This document shows, piece by piece, positions 23,617 to 32,468 of a DNA stretch of 64,000 bases. The DNA is taken from assembly GCF_042643265.1 (NCBI RefSeq), contig NZ_JBHRRZ010000002.1:106696-170695 (forward strand), read 5' to 3'. A model generated the notes under the pieces. The model did not search any database. It was not told where the DNA came from and saw nothing but the letters and a program-made list of their open reading frames with translations. A program made the position numbers and the translations under genes. The first letter of the stretch is position 1; each line of letters starts with the position of its first letter. This DNA is from Virgibacillus_O sediminis. GTDB taxonomy: Bacteria; Bacillota; Bacilli; Bacillales; Amphibacillaceae.

Positions 23617-25200
23617 TTAGAGGTCTATGGCAGTCACTTCATAGATTTCTTCCAGTTCTTTTAATGTGTCCAGTTCCTTCTCATCGAGATGCCTATCGAC
23701 GGTAAGCATCATGATTGCATTCCCGCCGATATCGGAACGGTCCACCTGCATGGTTGCGATATTGATCTCATGACGGGCAAGCAAAGACCCCATTTTCCCG
23801 ATGACACCTGGGATGTCTTTATGGTTGATGACGACAATATGCCCTTTTGGCGTTACATCCACATTGTAGCCGTCGACCTTTACGATTCTTGCGCCAAGCC
23901 CGTTCAACAGTGTACCGGATACACTGCGCTTTCCGGATTTCATCACCACTTCGACACTGATGAGGTTGGTGAACCCTTTCGTAGATGCTGTCTTATTTTC
24001 ATGGATGGAAATGCCTTTGCGCTCCGCCAGATAAAGGGCGTTGACATCATTCACATGGTCACCGAGGTGGCGTTTTAGGAATCCTTTGACTGCATTTCTT
24101 GACAGGGGTGCTACCTCCACATCATACAGATCGCCGGCATAGGAAATGTTTATCTCCTCGGCAACATCCTCGGTCCGGCCAATCAGGAATTCACCAAGCT
24201 TTTCGGATAAATTGAAATACGGCTCAATCGTATTCAAAATCTCTTTCGGCAATGAAGGGAGATTGACCGGGTTTTTTACCGGTTCACCATTTAAGAATCC
24301 TGCCACATCATGGCTCACATCGATGGCTACCGTTTCCTGGGCTTCAAAGGTGCTGGCCCCCAGATGTGGTGTAGCAATGACCTCAGGCAGCTCCAGCAGC
24401 CGATGGTCGGTAAATGGCTCCTCTTCGAAAACGTCCATGGCAGCTCCGGCAACCTTTCCGGATACAATAGCATGATAGAGGGCATCTTCATCGATGATGC
24501 CGCCGCGTGCACAATTAACAATCTGGACGCCATCCTTCATTTTCCCGAATGCATCGGAATCGATCATATGCTTGGTTTCCTTCAGCAGGGGCGTGTGGAT
24601 CGTGATGAAGTCGGCTGCTTCCAGCACTTCATCCAGTGTGCCGTAACCTATTCCCATGTTATCCGCCTTTTCCTTCGTTAGGAACGGATCATAGGCGATG
24701 ACATTCATACGCTGTCCTTTCGCGCGATAAGCCACTTCCGCACCGATTCTGCCCAGTCCGACAATTCCCAAGGTTTTATTCTTTACTTCCACCCCGACAT
24801 ATTTTTTCCGGTCCCATTTCTTTTCTTTCAAAGAAAGATAGGCTTGCGGAATATTGCGGGACAAGGACATAATCATGGCCATCGTGTGTTCCGCGGCGGA
24901 ATTGGTGTTGCCATTTGGAGCATTTACCACAATGATTCCATTTTCGGTGGCTGCCTCCAAGTCGATATTGTCCACGCCGACACCGGCACGGGCGATGATT
25001 TTCAAGTTGGATGCCTGTTCGATGATTTCGCGTGTCACCTTGGTTTGGCTGCGGACCAATAGGGCATCGAACTTGCCTATCTTCTCCATGAGTTCTTCAG
25101 GCTTCAATCCGGTATCCACCACAATGTTCATATTGTCGGCTGCTCTTAGCGGCTGGATGCCGTCTTCACTGAGCGGATCTGCAATCAATATGTTAAACAT
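23617..25200 (-). CDS. serA: D-3-phosphoglycerate dehydrogenase
   Basis: The protein has 527 residues, the long form with ASB and ACT domains. The substrate domain contains LLVRSQTKVT and ARAGVGVDNID. The NAD motif is GIVGLGRIGAEVA. Catalytic NCARGGIIDEDAL (Arg), EEEPF (Glu) and TPHLGAST (His) are present. The ASB domain spans about 320-450 and the C-terminal ACT domain about 455-527 (VVINHKDIPGVIGKMGSLLA). It performs the first step of serine synthesis and is usually inhibited by serine. A TTGACT/TATGCT promoter pair lies upstream at about 25373-25346. Confidence 0.97.
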   Translation of the reverse strand: MFNILIADPLSEDGIQPLRAADNMNIVVDTGLKPEELMEKIGKFDALLVRSQTKVTREIIEQASNLKIIARAGVGVDNIDLEAATENGIIVVNAPNGNTNSAAEHTMAMIMSLSRNIPQAYLSLKEKKWDRKKYVGVEVKNKTLGIVGLGRIGAEVAYRAKGQRMNVIAYDPFLTKEKADNMGIGYGTLDEVLEAADFITIHTPLLKETKHMIDSDAFGKMKDGVQIVNCARGGIIDEDALYHAIVSGKVAGAAMDVFEEEPFTDHRLLELPEVIATPHLGASTFEAQETVAIDVSHDVAGFLNGEPVKNPVNLPSLPKEILNTIEPYFNLSEKLGEFLIGRTEDVAEEINISYAGDLYDVEVAPLSRNAVKGFLKRHLGDHVNDVNALYLAERKGISIHENKTASTKGFTNLISVEVVMKSGKRSVSGTLLNGLGARIVKVDGYNVDVTPKGHIVVINHKDIPGVIGKMGSLLARHEINIATMQVDRSDIGGNAIMMLTVDRHLDEKELDTLKELEEIYEVTAIDL

Positions 25201-25522
25201 GGTCCAGTTCCTCCTCTATTCCTATGTATGCTTCCCTTGCAGGTTCCATCAAGTGTTGTGTTTCCCCTATGTACGATCCTGTCAACATGTCCCTTTCCCC
25301 TTTCTACAGATATATATAGCCATTATATAACATTAAATAATTTTCAGCATAGCAAAAGTTCGGATAAAGTCAATGTATTATGTGAATTTCGACACAATAC
25401 GATGGATGAAAGCGGTTAATTGGGAATTATAGAAAAATTTTAACGAAAAAGGTTGATTTTTGTCGTTTAAGGGGGTAGTATATTGCATATTATCTAACAT
25501 TTCAAAAAGTGAGGTTTCAGCG
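25201..25522. other. Divergent promoter region between serA and cstA-like gene
   Basis: It holds the serA leader (TTGACT at 25373-25368, TATGCT at 25351-25346 on the minus strand) and the cstA promoter. I see no RNA element. Confidence 0.5.
25453..25481 (+). promoter_or_regulatory. Promoter of the CstA-family gene
   Basis: TTGATT and TAGTAT are separated by exactly 17 bases, 42 bases before the ATG. Confidence 0.6.
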
Positions 25523-26971
25523 ATGACTACATTTATCATTTCCATCGTACTATTAATAGTAGGGTACATTGTATATGGGAAGGTTGTTGAACGGATTTTC
25601 GGCATCAATGATGACCAGGAAACGCCCGCATATTCCCGTAATGACGGCATGGATTATATGCCGATGAGCTGGTGGAAAGGGAGTCTTATACAACTCTTGA
25701 ATATCGCTGGAACTGGACCGATATTCGGAGCCATACTAGGGGCGCTGTACGGGCCGATAGCCTTCGTCTGGATTGTAATCGGCTGTATCTTCGCCGGTGC
25801 CGTCCATGATTACTTCTCCGGGATGATGTCCCTGAGGCATGGGGGTGCCCAGTTTCCATCGTTGGTGGGAAGGTACTTGGGGAAATACGCAAAAATACTT
25901 ACGACGATTTTATCCATCTGCCTAATGATCCTGGTGGCAGCAGCATTTACAGCAGCACCTGCCCAGCTGATTTCATCATTGACTCCACTCAGCTTTACGG
26001 CATGCCTGTTGGTTATCTTTGCCTACCTGCTGCTGGCAGCTGTCCTGCCGGTGAACAGGATCATCGGGAAGGTCTATCCAGTATTTGGAGCTATACTTAT
26101 ATTTATGGCAGTATCAATCGGAATTGGGATGTTCTTCTTTGAAGAGCCGATCCCGAATCTGACCTTCAGCAACCTGCACCCTGGCGAACTGCCGATCTGG
26201 CCGCTGTTGATGGTGACCATCTCCTGTGGAGCGATATCCGGATTCCACAGTACACAGAGCCCGATTATTGCCCGGACCTTGAAGAAGGAAAGTGAAGGAA
26301 GAAAAGTCTTCTACGGAGCAATGATTGGTGAGGGTGTCATCGCCTTGGTCTGGGCGGCTGCCGGCATGACTTTCTTCGGCAGTACAGGCGCACTCCAGAC
26401 AGCACTTGATGCAGGCGGACCAGGCGGGGTAGTAAATGAAATAAGCATTTCCACACTCGGCGTGTTCGGCGGACTTCTGGCAATCATGGGGATTGTAATT
26501 CTGCCTATCACTACTGGCGACACGGCACTTCGTTCATCGAGGATGATGCTTGCCGAGCTGTTGGGCCAATTGACCAAGACAGATATGATGAAGAAAAAAG
26601 GCACACTCGCACTGCTGATCATCCCGGTCGCCCTGCCGGCACTGTTCCTGTCCATGATTGATTATAATTTCTTGTGGCGCTATGTAGGCTGGTCCAATCA
26701 GGTAGTTGCGACGGTGATGCTGTGGACAGGTGCCATGTACTTGTTGAAGAACCATAAGTTCCATTGGATCTGCAGTATACCGGCCCTGTTTATGACAGCA
26801 GTCGTCAGCACCTATGTATTCTATGCTCCGGAAGGTTTCAGCATGGATTACGGAATTTCCATGCTGCTCGGCGGCATCATCTGGGTGGCAGTTGCAGCCT
26901 GGTTTATCCGTAAACTGATCAGCCAGAAATCGCAGGATAAATACCAAATAACGGAAAGCAAAGCCGGTTAA
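25523..26971 (+). CDS. CstA-family carbon starvation / pyruvate or peptide transporter
   Basis: The 482-residue polytopic membrane protein (about 13 helices) starts at the ATG at 25523 with GTGAGGTTT upstream. CstA signatures include MPMSWWKGSLIQLLNIAGTGPIFG, FVWIVIGCIFAGAVHDYFSGMMSLRHGG and SGFHSTQSPIIARTLKKE, and TTGDTALRSSRMMLAE. It is shorter than the roughly 600-700-residue CstA/BtsT proteins, matching the compact subfamily common in Firmicutes. Family members carry pyruvate or peptides. The substrate here is unknown. It is monocistronic with a strong terminator. Confidence 0.88.
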   Translation: MTTFIISIVLLIVGYIVYGKVVERIFGINDDQETPAYSRNDGMDYMPMSWWKGSLIQLLNIAGTGPIFGAILGALYGPIAFVWIVIGCIFAGAVHDYFSGMMSLRHGGAQFPSLVGRYLGKYAKILTTILSICLMILVAAAFTAAPAQLISSLTPLSFTACLLVIFAYLLLAAVLPVNRIIGKVYPVFGAILIFMAVSIGIGMFFFEEPIPNLTFSNLHPGELPIWPLLMVTISCGAISGFHSTQSPIIARTLKKESEGRKVFYGAMIGEGVIALVWAAAGMTFFGSTGALQTALDAGGPGGVVNEISISTLGVFGGLLAIMGIVILPITTGDTALRSSRMMLAELLGQLTKTDMMKKKGTLALLIIPVALPALFLSMIDYNFLWRYVGWSNQVVATVMLWTGAMYLLKNHKFHWICSIPALFMTAVVSTYVFYAPEGFSMDYGISMLLGGIIWVAVAAWFIRKLISQKSQDKYQITESKAG

Positions 26972-26999
26972 TGCTAGTTTTATACATTTTCATGTATGG

Positions 27000-27036
27000 A
27001 GGCCCCTTCTGATCAAGAAGGGGCCTTGTTGTTTTA
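27000..27036 (+). terminator. Terminator of the CstA-family gene
   Basis: AGGCCCCTTCT pairs with AGAAGGGGCCTT around TGATCA, followed by TTGTTGTTTT. Confidence 0.88.
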
Positions 27037-27169
27037 TTAGGATTTCATACTGGATAAAGGCAGTGGGAGAGATTTATAAAAAAACATGTAAATGCATAAT
27101 TATAAATAATTTCTCATAAATATTGATTTATCTATTGACTTTTTTCTGATTTCTTTCCATAATGATATC

Positions 27170-27415
27170 AACCATATCGATCGAGAGACGGATGAGTAGT
27201 AAGCATGCAACGTGGCGAAAGAGAGCTGGATCTCTAAGCTGGAAGGTCCGGCCGCAAACAGCATGCTGAACGTGCATCCCGAGACCCGCATAAAACTGCG
27301 GGCGCCCTTCAGCGTTATCGAAGCAAAGTGGGATGTACGCATCCAAAAAATGGTGGCACCGCGGAAGACGGCTCTTTCGTCCTTTTAATAGATAGGATGA
27401 TTAGGGCCTTTTTTG
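27170..27415 (+). promoter_or_regulatory. T-box leader of proBA (predicted proline-tRNA sensing)
   Basis: The canonical T-box GGTGGCACCGCGG lies at 27352-27364. Stem I has GAGTAGTAAGC (AGTA S-turn strand) on the 5' side and CATGCTGAACG (GAA) on the 3' side, closed by AGCATGC/GCATGCT. It also has a loop hairpin with AGAGAGCTGGATCTCT. CCC in the segment after GAAC (about 27275-27280) could be the proline specifier, which fits the downstream genes. An imperfect terminator hairpin (GCTC...GGGC followed by CTTTTTT) lies at about 27370-27413. Uncharged tRNA-Pro would allow read-through. Confidence 0.85.
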
Positions 27416-27484
27416 ATAGATTTCAGAGTGTCCGGCAATTAACGGGACTTTTATTTACAAAATACTAAATCAGGAGTAATCGTC

Positions 27485-28582
27485 ATGAAGAAAAAACGTA
27501 TTGTAGTGAAAATTGGCAGCAGTTCTTTAACAAATGCCAAGGGAGAAATCGACGAGGAAAAACTGGATGATCATATTTGTGCATTGGCAGAATTACGGAA
27601 GGAAGGCCATGAAGTCATACTGGTCTCATCCGGAGCAGTAGCGGCTGGGTTTGCCAGGCTTGGATATTGCTCACGGCCTGTTACCATTAAAGGAAGGCAG
27701 GCGGCGGCAGCCATCGGGCAGGGGCTGTTGGTCCAGACATATAATGAGAAGTTGGCGGAGCATAAGCTTACACCAGCACAATTGCTGCTGACCCGGCATG
27801 ACTTTTCCAATCGGGACCGGTATAAGAATGCAGTGGCGACCACCACGGAGTTGCTGGAGCGGGGTGTCATCCCGATCATCAATGAAAATGACACAGTGTC
27901 TGTAGATGAACTGACTTTCGGAGATAATGATATGCTTTCCGCTTTGGTGAGCGGTTTTGTGCATGCCGACCAGTTGATCATACTCACAGATATTAATGGG
28001 CTGTATAATGGAAATCCGCGTACCAACCCTTCAGCAATCAAATATGACTCTCTAGAGGAAGTAACGGACCTAATGATCCAGGGGGCGGATGCCAACGGAT
28101 CAAAAGTAGGAACGGGCGGCATGAAGTCGAAGCTGCTTGCTGCCAAAACGGCCATGTCCCTTGGTGTCCCTGTGTTCATCGGTACAGGGAAGGGAAGCAG
28201 GAAGCTCGTGGATGTATTGGAAGGACACGGGGATGGCACATATATTGCCAACCAGTCACTGAAACCGGTCAATATCCGCAAGCAGTGGATTGCCCTTCAT
28301 TCCAATCCCAATGGAGTTATCTATGTAGATCAAGGGGCCGAAGAGGCGATCCTCTATAACGGGAAGAGTCTGCTGCCTGCCGGAGTGTTCAAGGTGAAAG
28401 GGACCTTCCAGAAAGGGGATGTGGTTCAGGTGCATGGGACAAACGGGCTGATTGGCAAAGGGGAAATCAGCTGCTCGTCCGATGAACTGAAAAAGGTGCT
28501 GGAAAATAAAGAGGAGCATCATACCCGCAGTATCGTTTCATTTGTAGAAGTCATCCATCGGGAAGGATGGGTTCAAGTATAA
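27485..28582 (+). CDS. proB: Glutamate 5-kinase
   Basis: The protein has 365 residues. The amino-acid-kinase domain starts KKRIVVKIGSSSLTNAKGEI and includes VSSGAVAAGFARLGY, IIPIINENDTVSVDEL, FGDNDMLSALVSGFV, LLTDINGLY-type LILTDINGLYNGNPR and the ATP loop GTGGMKSKLLAA. A C-terminal PUA domain follows from about 275 (GTFQKGDVVQV). It phosphorylates glutamate in the first step of proline synthesis. CAGGAG precedes the ATG. It lies under the T-box leader and before proA. Confidence 0.97.
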   Translation: MKKKRIVVKIGSSSLTNAKGEIDEEKLDDHICALAELRKEGHEVILVSSGAVAAGFARLGYCSRPVTIKGRQAAAAIGQGLLVQTYNEKLAEHKLTPAQLLLTRHDFSNRDRYKNAVATTTELLERGVIPIINENDTVSVDELTFGDNDMLSALVSGFVHADQLIILTDINGLYNGNPRTNPSAIKYDSLEEVTDLMIQGADANGSKVGTGGMKSKLLAAKTAMSLGVPVFIGTGKGSRKLVDVLEGHGDGTYIANQSLKPVNIRKQWIALHSNPNGVIYVDQGAEEAILYNGKSLLPAGVFKVKGTFQKGDVVQVHGTNGLIGKGEISCSSDELKKVLENKEEHHTRSIVSFVEVIHREGWVQV

Positions 28583-28592
28583 AGGAAAGCCA

Positions 28593-28637
28593 ACCGGGAA
28601 AGCTCCAGCGATTCTTTTAGCAAGGAATCTTCCCGGT
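28593..28637 (+). other. Hairpin between proB and proA
   Basis: ACCGGGAA and TTCCCGGT form a perfect 8-bp stem 28 bases apart in the 87-base gap. There is no strong T-run, so it may limit decay or moderate read-through and not stop transcription. Confidence 0.55.
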
Positions 28638-28669
28638 AAATTTTCAATCATACCGAAGGAGGAGATCTC

Positions 28670-29929
28670 ATGGAAAAAATATTGTCAGAAGTGCAGACAA
28701 AAGGCAAGGCGGCCAAGGCAGCCAGTTATGAACTGATGGGTATAACGACAGCCGAAAAGAATCATGCGCTTGAATTGATAGCCGGTCAACTGCAGGCGGA
28801 CCAGTCCTATATTCTGGAGGAAAATGCCAAGGACATTGAACAGGGGAAGGATAGGGGGCTTTCCGATTCCATCCTTGACCGCATCATGCTGAGTGAAGCA
28901 AGAATCAAAGATATGGCCGATGCCATCCAAATGCTGGTGGAAATGAATGATCCCATCGGTGAAGTGTTGGAAACCATTGAAAAGGAAAATGGGCTGTCCA
29001 TTCAGAAGCAGCGGGTGCCGATCGGGGTGGTGGGCATGATTTATGAGGCAAGGCCGAATGTTACCATCGATGCAGCCACCCTGTCTCTGAAGACGGGAAA
29101 TGCGGTGGTATTGCGCGGCAGCTCTTCCGCCAAGTTTTCTAATATTGCCCTGGTGAAATCGATCCATACCGCTCTGGAAAAAAGCAATCTGCCGGTGGAT
29201 GCCGTCCAACTGATTGAAGATACGGACAGAGAGACGGCCAAGGAGCTGTTCCGGTTGAATGATTACTTGGATGTCTTGATTCCACGTGGTGGGAAAAATC
29301 TGATCGATACAGTCGTACGTGAATCCTCCGTCCCTGTTATTGAAACAGGTGCCGGCAACTGTCATATCTATATAGATGAATCGGCAGACAAGAAAATGGC
29401 GCAAGAAATTGTTCTGAATGCCAAATTGCAGCGCCCATCCGTCTGCAACGCCATCGAGTCACTCCTTGTCCATTCGAACTGGTTTAAGGAAAACGGCAAG
29501 GATTTGTTGGAGAAGCTCGCGGAAAAAGATGTGCAGATATACGGGGATAAGACGGTTACAGAGGCTTTCTCCAAGGCAGAACTGGCAACAGAAGAGGATT
29601 GGCATGCCGAATACCTTGGCCTGACGATCAGTGTGAAGCTCGTAGATGATACGAAGGAAGCCATCGACCATATTAATACATATGGTACGAATCACTCCGA
29701 AGCCATTCTGACAGAGGAAGAAGGAAATGCGGCAATGTTCCTGCAGGGTGTTGATGCAGCAGCCGTATACCATAATGCTTCTACCCGATTTACGGACGGC
29801 TCGGAGTTCGGCTATGGGGCAGAAATCGGAATCAGTACGCAAAAACTGCATGCGAGAGGGCCAATGGGACTACCTGCTCTAACTTCCAGCAAGTTTTTCA
29901 TCAAGGGAAGCGGCCAGATCAGGAATTAA
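28670..29929 (+). CDS. proA: Glutamate-5-semialdehyde dehydrogenase (gamma-glutamyl phosphate reductase)
   Basis: The protein has 419 residues. Aldehyde dehydrogenase-fold landmarks of ProA are present: QRVPIGVVGMIYEARPNVTID, LKTGNAVVLRGSSSAKFSN, LIPRGGKNLIDTVVRESSVPV-type segments, the nucleophile in RPSVCNAIESLLVH (Cys of the C-N-A motif) and STRFTDGSEFGYGAEIGISTQKLHARGPMG. It reduces glutamyl-5-phosphate, made by ProB. GGAGGAG lies upstream of the ATG. It is the second gene of the proBA operon. Confidence 0.97.
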   Translation: MEKILSEVQTKGKAAKAASYELMGITTAEKNHALELIAGQLQADQSYILEENAKDIEQGKDRGLSDSILDRIMLSEARIKDMADAIQMLVEMNDPIGEVLETIEKENGLSIQKQRVPIGVVGMIYEARPNVTIDAATLSLKTGNAVVLRGSSSAKFSNIALVKSIHTALEKSNLPVDAVQLIEDTDRETAKELFRLNDYLDVLIPRGGKNLIDTVVRESSVPVIETGAGNCHIYIDESADKKMAQEIVLNAKLQRPSVCNAIESLLVHSNWFKENGKDLLEKLAEKDVQIYGDKTVTEAFSKAELATEEDWHAEYLGLTISVKLVDDTKEAIDHINTYGTNHSEAILTEEEGNAAMFLQGVDAAAVYHNASTRFTDGSEFGYGAEIGISTQKLHARGPMGLPALTSSKFFIKGSGQIRN

Positions 29930-29994
29930 TAGAAGGTCGGCATACGCGAGTAGTTTCGTTCCGGTGTGGAACTATACGAATAATATACAAATCC

Positions 29995-30032
29995 GGAGAC
30001 CAGATTCTATGCGATCTGGTCTCTTATTTTTT
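29995..30032 (+). terminator. Terminator of proBA
   Basis: GAGACCAGAT pairs with ATCTGGTCTC (29996-30023) around an 8-base loop, then TTATTTTTT. Confidence 0.85.
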
Positions 30033-30039
30033 CCTTATA

Positions 30040-30135
30040 TCAACTATTATCGGTTGGTAACATATAAATTAGCACATGAATTCGCAGCCCAACTAACATA
30101 ATGACAACAGCCGTTGTGAACGTGCCAATGAACAC
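30040..30135 (-). other. Possible 31-aa hydrophobic peptide, paralogous to 19588-19704
   Basis: The frame from a GTG reads VFIGTFTTAVVIMLVGLRIH and ends at a TGA. No ribosome binding site precedes it. The related stretch at 19588 is about 80% identical over its best 44 bases. It could be a decayed gene. The surrounding 29930-30377 holds no other gene, only terminators. Confidence 0.35.
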
Positions 30136-30261
30136 GTTAAGTGTGTTTCTATTTTCTGTGTTAATGTTAATAATTTCATATTAATATAAACACAAAGATT
30201 GTGAAGGACTGTACTTAAACTACGAGACAGTACAGTGTAATGAGGGACTATTGTATTTTTG

Positions 30262-30302
30262 TCAAAAAAAGAGTCGGAGTTAAGTTCAATTCCGACTCTT
30301 GG
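30262..30302 (-). terminator. Second terminator downstream of the DUF1259 gene
   Basis: AAGAGTCGGA pairs with TCCGACTCTT, followed on the minus strand by a run of seven T. Confidence 0.75.
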
Positions 30303-30331
30303 AAGTTTGGGGCCATACTATTGTTCAATAA

Positions 30332-30370
30332 ATAATTGCCCCCTCTATTATGAAAAGAGGGGCAAAAATA
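30332..30370 (-). terminator. First terminator downstream of the DUF1259 gene
   Basis: TTGCCCCTCT pairs with AGAGGGGGCAA around TTTCATAAT on the minus strand, 8 bases after the stop. Confidence 0.75.
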
Positions 30371-30377
30371 AAAGACG

Positions 30378-30881
30378 TTACAAAACCCGGAATGCTTTAG
30401 CTGTTTTTTCAGCAAATTCAAGTGGTGGTTCAACTGATTCCCAGTGTATATACATTAGCCTTGGGTCCTCAAATAACCAGTGGTTGTGTAAAGCAGTTAC
30501 AATCAGATCTTGTTTACGGAGAGCGCTAATGAATTCTTGTGTTTCATCTTGTAGAATCACTGTTTCACCAAGGTTTAGTGCATTCCCACGGCTATCCACG
30601 TCCTCAAATGAAAAAAGAGCCGCAATTGCTAATGGTGAATTGGTTTCTCTATTTAATATGGTTGGATTTAACTCAGATCTAATGCGTGTAGCTACACAAA
30701 CATCATTAACAATTTCATGACTATCCGCTTCTAGGATATCAGCAAATTGTTCACATAAACTTTCTAGGTCTTTCGTGTGGTGATGTTTGTGATGGCGTTT
30801 ATGGCGCTTGGATGTTTTACTATGCTTGAGGCGATTCTTTAAGAAATCTTCTAAATCCCTATTTCTGATTTTTCTATACAT
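30378..30881 (-). CDS. LppY/LpqO-family (DUF1259) protein with His/Lys-rich N-terminus
   Basis: The protein has 167 residues. The C-terminal two thirds contain RIRSELNPTILNRE, GNALNLGETVILQDE, LHNHWLFEDPRLMYIHWES and a closing AEKTAKAFRVL, which match the DUF1259 pattern of LppY/LpqO proteins. Unlike most family members it has no secretion signal. Instead residues 18-36 form a basic cluster (KHSKTSKRHKRHHKHHHTK) with eight His, which could bind metal or nucleic acid. AAAGGAGG precedes the ATG. Its AT-rich neighbourhood suggests acquisition. Function is unknown. Confidence 0.8.
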   Translation of the reverse strand: MYRKIRNRDLEDFLKNRLKHSKTSKRHKRHHKHHHTKDLESLCEQFADILEADSHEIVNDVCVATRIRSELNPTILNRETNSPLAIAALFSFEDVDSRGNALNLGETVILQDETQEFISALRKQDLIVTALHNHWLFEDPRLMYIHWESVEPPLEFAEKTAKAFRVL

Positions 30882-31378
30882 AACCTATTTTCCTCCTTTC
30901 ATTTTTAGCATATGGGGGGAATAGAAAGCTTGTTTGTGTCAAAGTACCTGAATACAACAAATAGTAAGATTTGTGCTTCAGCTTATAAATTGTGAAGTTA
31001 TGTATCCTTTAAAATACAAATGGGACATTAAAATTAATTGGAATAAGAAAAACGTCATGGTTTACTGCGGAATAGACTGATACTGTGCAATAAACGTTTT
31101 TGTTTTCAAGTGACTTTGTGAAAAAGTGATGGGACTGGTTTAGTCGTTTTTAAGGGAAAGTTGATCTACGTAAATTAGTAGAGGTTCTAGAATATATGCG
31201 GGGAAATCAACTTTCTTTTATTGATAACCCGACACGATTCCACTTATTTTTTCGTTTTTATTATTTTGAAGGAAAATTGGTTGACTGCAAAGATTAAATT
31301 ATGATATTATTAAAATTTTGATAAAACCAACATGTATGTTAAGCTTAATAAGGTTACACATATATGGAGGTGGTTTTT
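30882..31378. other. AT-rich intergenic region, no gene supported
   Basis: No open frame has a credible start. It contains one strong hairpin (listed separately) and the promoter region of the CarD-like gene. Confidence 0.5.
31156..31222 (+). terminator. Terminator-like hairpin with long loop
   Basis: GAAAGTTGAT (31156-31165) and ATCAACTTTC (31206-31215) form a perfect 10-bp stem with a 40-base loop, followed by TTTTATT. No gene upstream on this strand explains it, so it could end a small RNA. Confidence 0.45.
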
Positions 31379-31840
31379 TTGTTTGAAATTGGCGATAACA
31401 TCGTTTATCCAATGCACGGAGTAGGTATAATTAAAGCCATAGAAGAAAAGGAAGTTTCAGGGGAAAAACAACAATATTATGTCATAAACATGTTAATCAG
31501 TAATATGCAAGTGATGATTCCTACGGGTAAAATATTGAATTCAAGTATACGCCCAGTTACTGACATAATTGCATTAAAACACCTCATACACATTTTTCAG
31601 CATGGAGAATCAGATAGATTGCTGCCGTGGAAACAAAGGTATAAAGTGAACACGGATAAATTAAAAACAGGTAAAATACAAGAAGGCGCTGAAGTTGTAC
31701 GTGATTTAATGCGTTTGAAGAAAGAGAAGGCGCTTAATTCAAGCGAAAAAAAGATGTTTGATAACGCACATGAATCTTTGATTAGTGAATTAAGATTAAT
31801 TAAAGGGATCACTAAAAATCAAATAAAAATTTTCTGTTAA
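31379..31840 (+). CDS. CarD-family transcriptional regulator
   Basis: The protein has 153 residues from the TTG at 31379, selected because GGAGGTGG sits six bases upstream and the protein then begins MFEIGDNIVYPMHGVGII. The N-terminal CarD/TRCF RNA-polymerase-interaction domain (about 1-65, IGDNIVYPMHGVG...YYVINML) is followed by a helical domain (about 75-153) rich in Lys and Glu. Family members bind RNA polymerase beta and affect open complex formation. Bacillus homologues (YdeB type) are little studied. It lies in an AT-rich patch near the second cold-shock gene. Confidence 0.85.
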   Translation: MFEIGDNIVYPMHGVGIIKAIEEKEVSGEKQQYYVINMLISNMQVMIPTGKILNSSIRPVTDIIALKHLIHIFQHGESDRLLPWKQRYKVNTDKLKTGKIQEGAEVVRDLMRLKKEKALNSSEKKMFDNAHESLISELRLIKGITKNQIKIFC

Positions 31841-32092
31841 GGTTAATTATAGATAATGCATTGCATCTCCCAAAAATACCCTCAATTTTCTGGGGATATT
31901 ATTATTAAAGGGAAATCATTTAAAAGACAGTATCTTTTTTGAGTGACACGTGCTATACTATGAATAACTTAATTGTTCGTGCTAGCAATACAAGATCTAT
32001 GTCATAGTCCTACAATGTATATCATCGTCTTGAATTATTATCAGAACAACCAAAGTAATACACGTGCACTATGCACAACGGAGGAATTTCAT

Positions 32093-32293
32093 ATGAACAC
32101 AGGTACAGTAAAATGGTTTAACGCAGATAAAGGTTTTGGATTTATCGAAGTTGAAGGTGGAGACGATGTATTCGTACACTTCTCAGCAATTCAAGGCGAA
32201 GGTTTCAAAACATTGGAAGAAGGTCAATCAGTTTCTTTCGACATCGAAGAAGGTAACCGTGGACCACAAGCAGCTAACGTTGTTAAACAATAA
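32093..32293 (+). CDS. Cold-shock protein (CspA family), copy 2
   Basis: The protein has 66 residues and is nearly identical to copy 1 at 20399-20599, including RNP1 (KGFGFIEV) and RNP2 (VFVHFSAI). GGAGGAATTTCAT precedes the ATG. The near identity of the DNA extends only a little into the leader (ACAACCAAAG about 60 bases upstream, ATGCACAA-GGAGGAAT before the start), while the rest of the flanks differ. This points to recent duplication or gene conversion. It has an intact terminator. Confidence 0.95.
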   Translation: MNTGTVKWFNADKGFGFIEVEGGDDVFVHFSAIQGEGFKTLEEGQSVSFDIEEGNRGPQAANVVKQ

Positions 32294-32307
32294 TTAATAT
32301 AATTGGT

Positions 32308-32348
32308 GAAAAGTTCTTCTGTCACAGAAGGGCTTTTTATTTTTTTGC
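32308..32348 (+). terminator. Terminator of csp copy 2
   Basis: AAAAGTTCTTCTG pairs with CAGAAGGGCTTTT around TCA, then ATTTTTTT. The left arm resembles the sequence after csp copy 1, where an IS3 element begins at the loop. Confidence 0.8.
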
Positions 32349-32468
32349 CGTTAAATATGTATGGGGGGTTATATATACTTGTTTTTATCAATAATTTGTT
32401 ATCATACTTGAGCAGGTGTGCCTATTTGGCATTATATATGACATTTATTGTTCCTCAACACGGACTAA

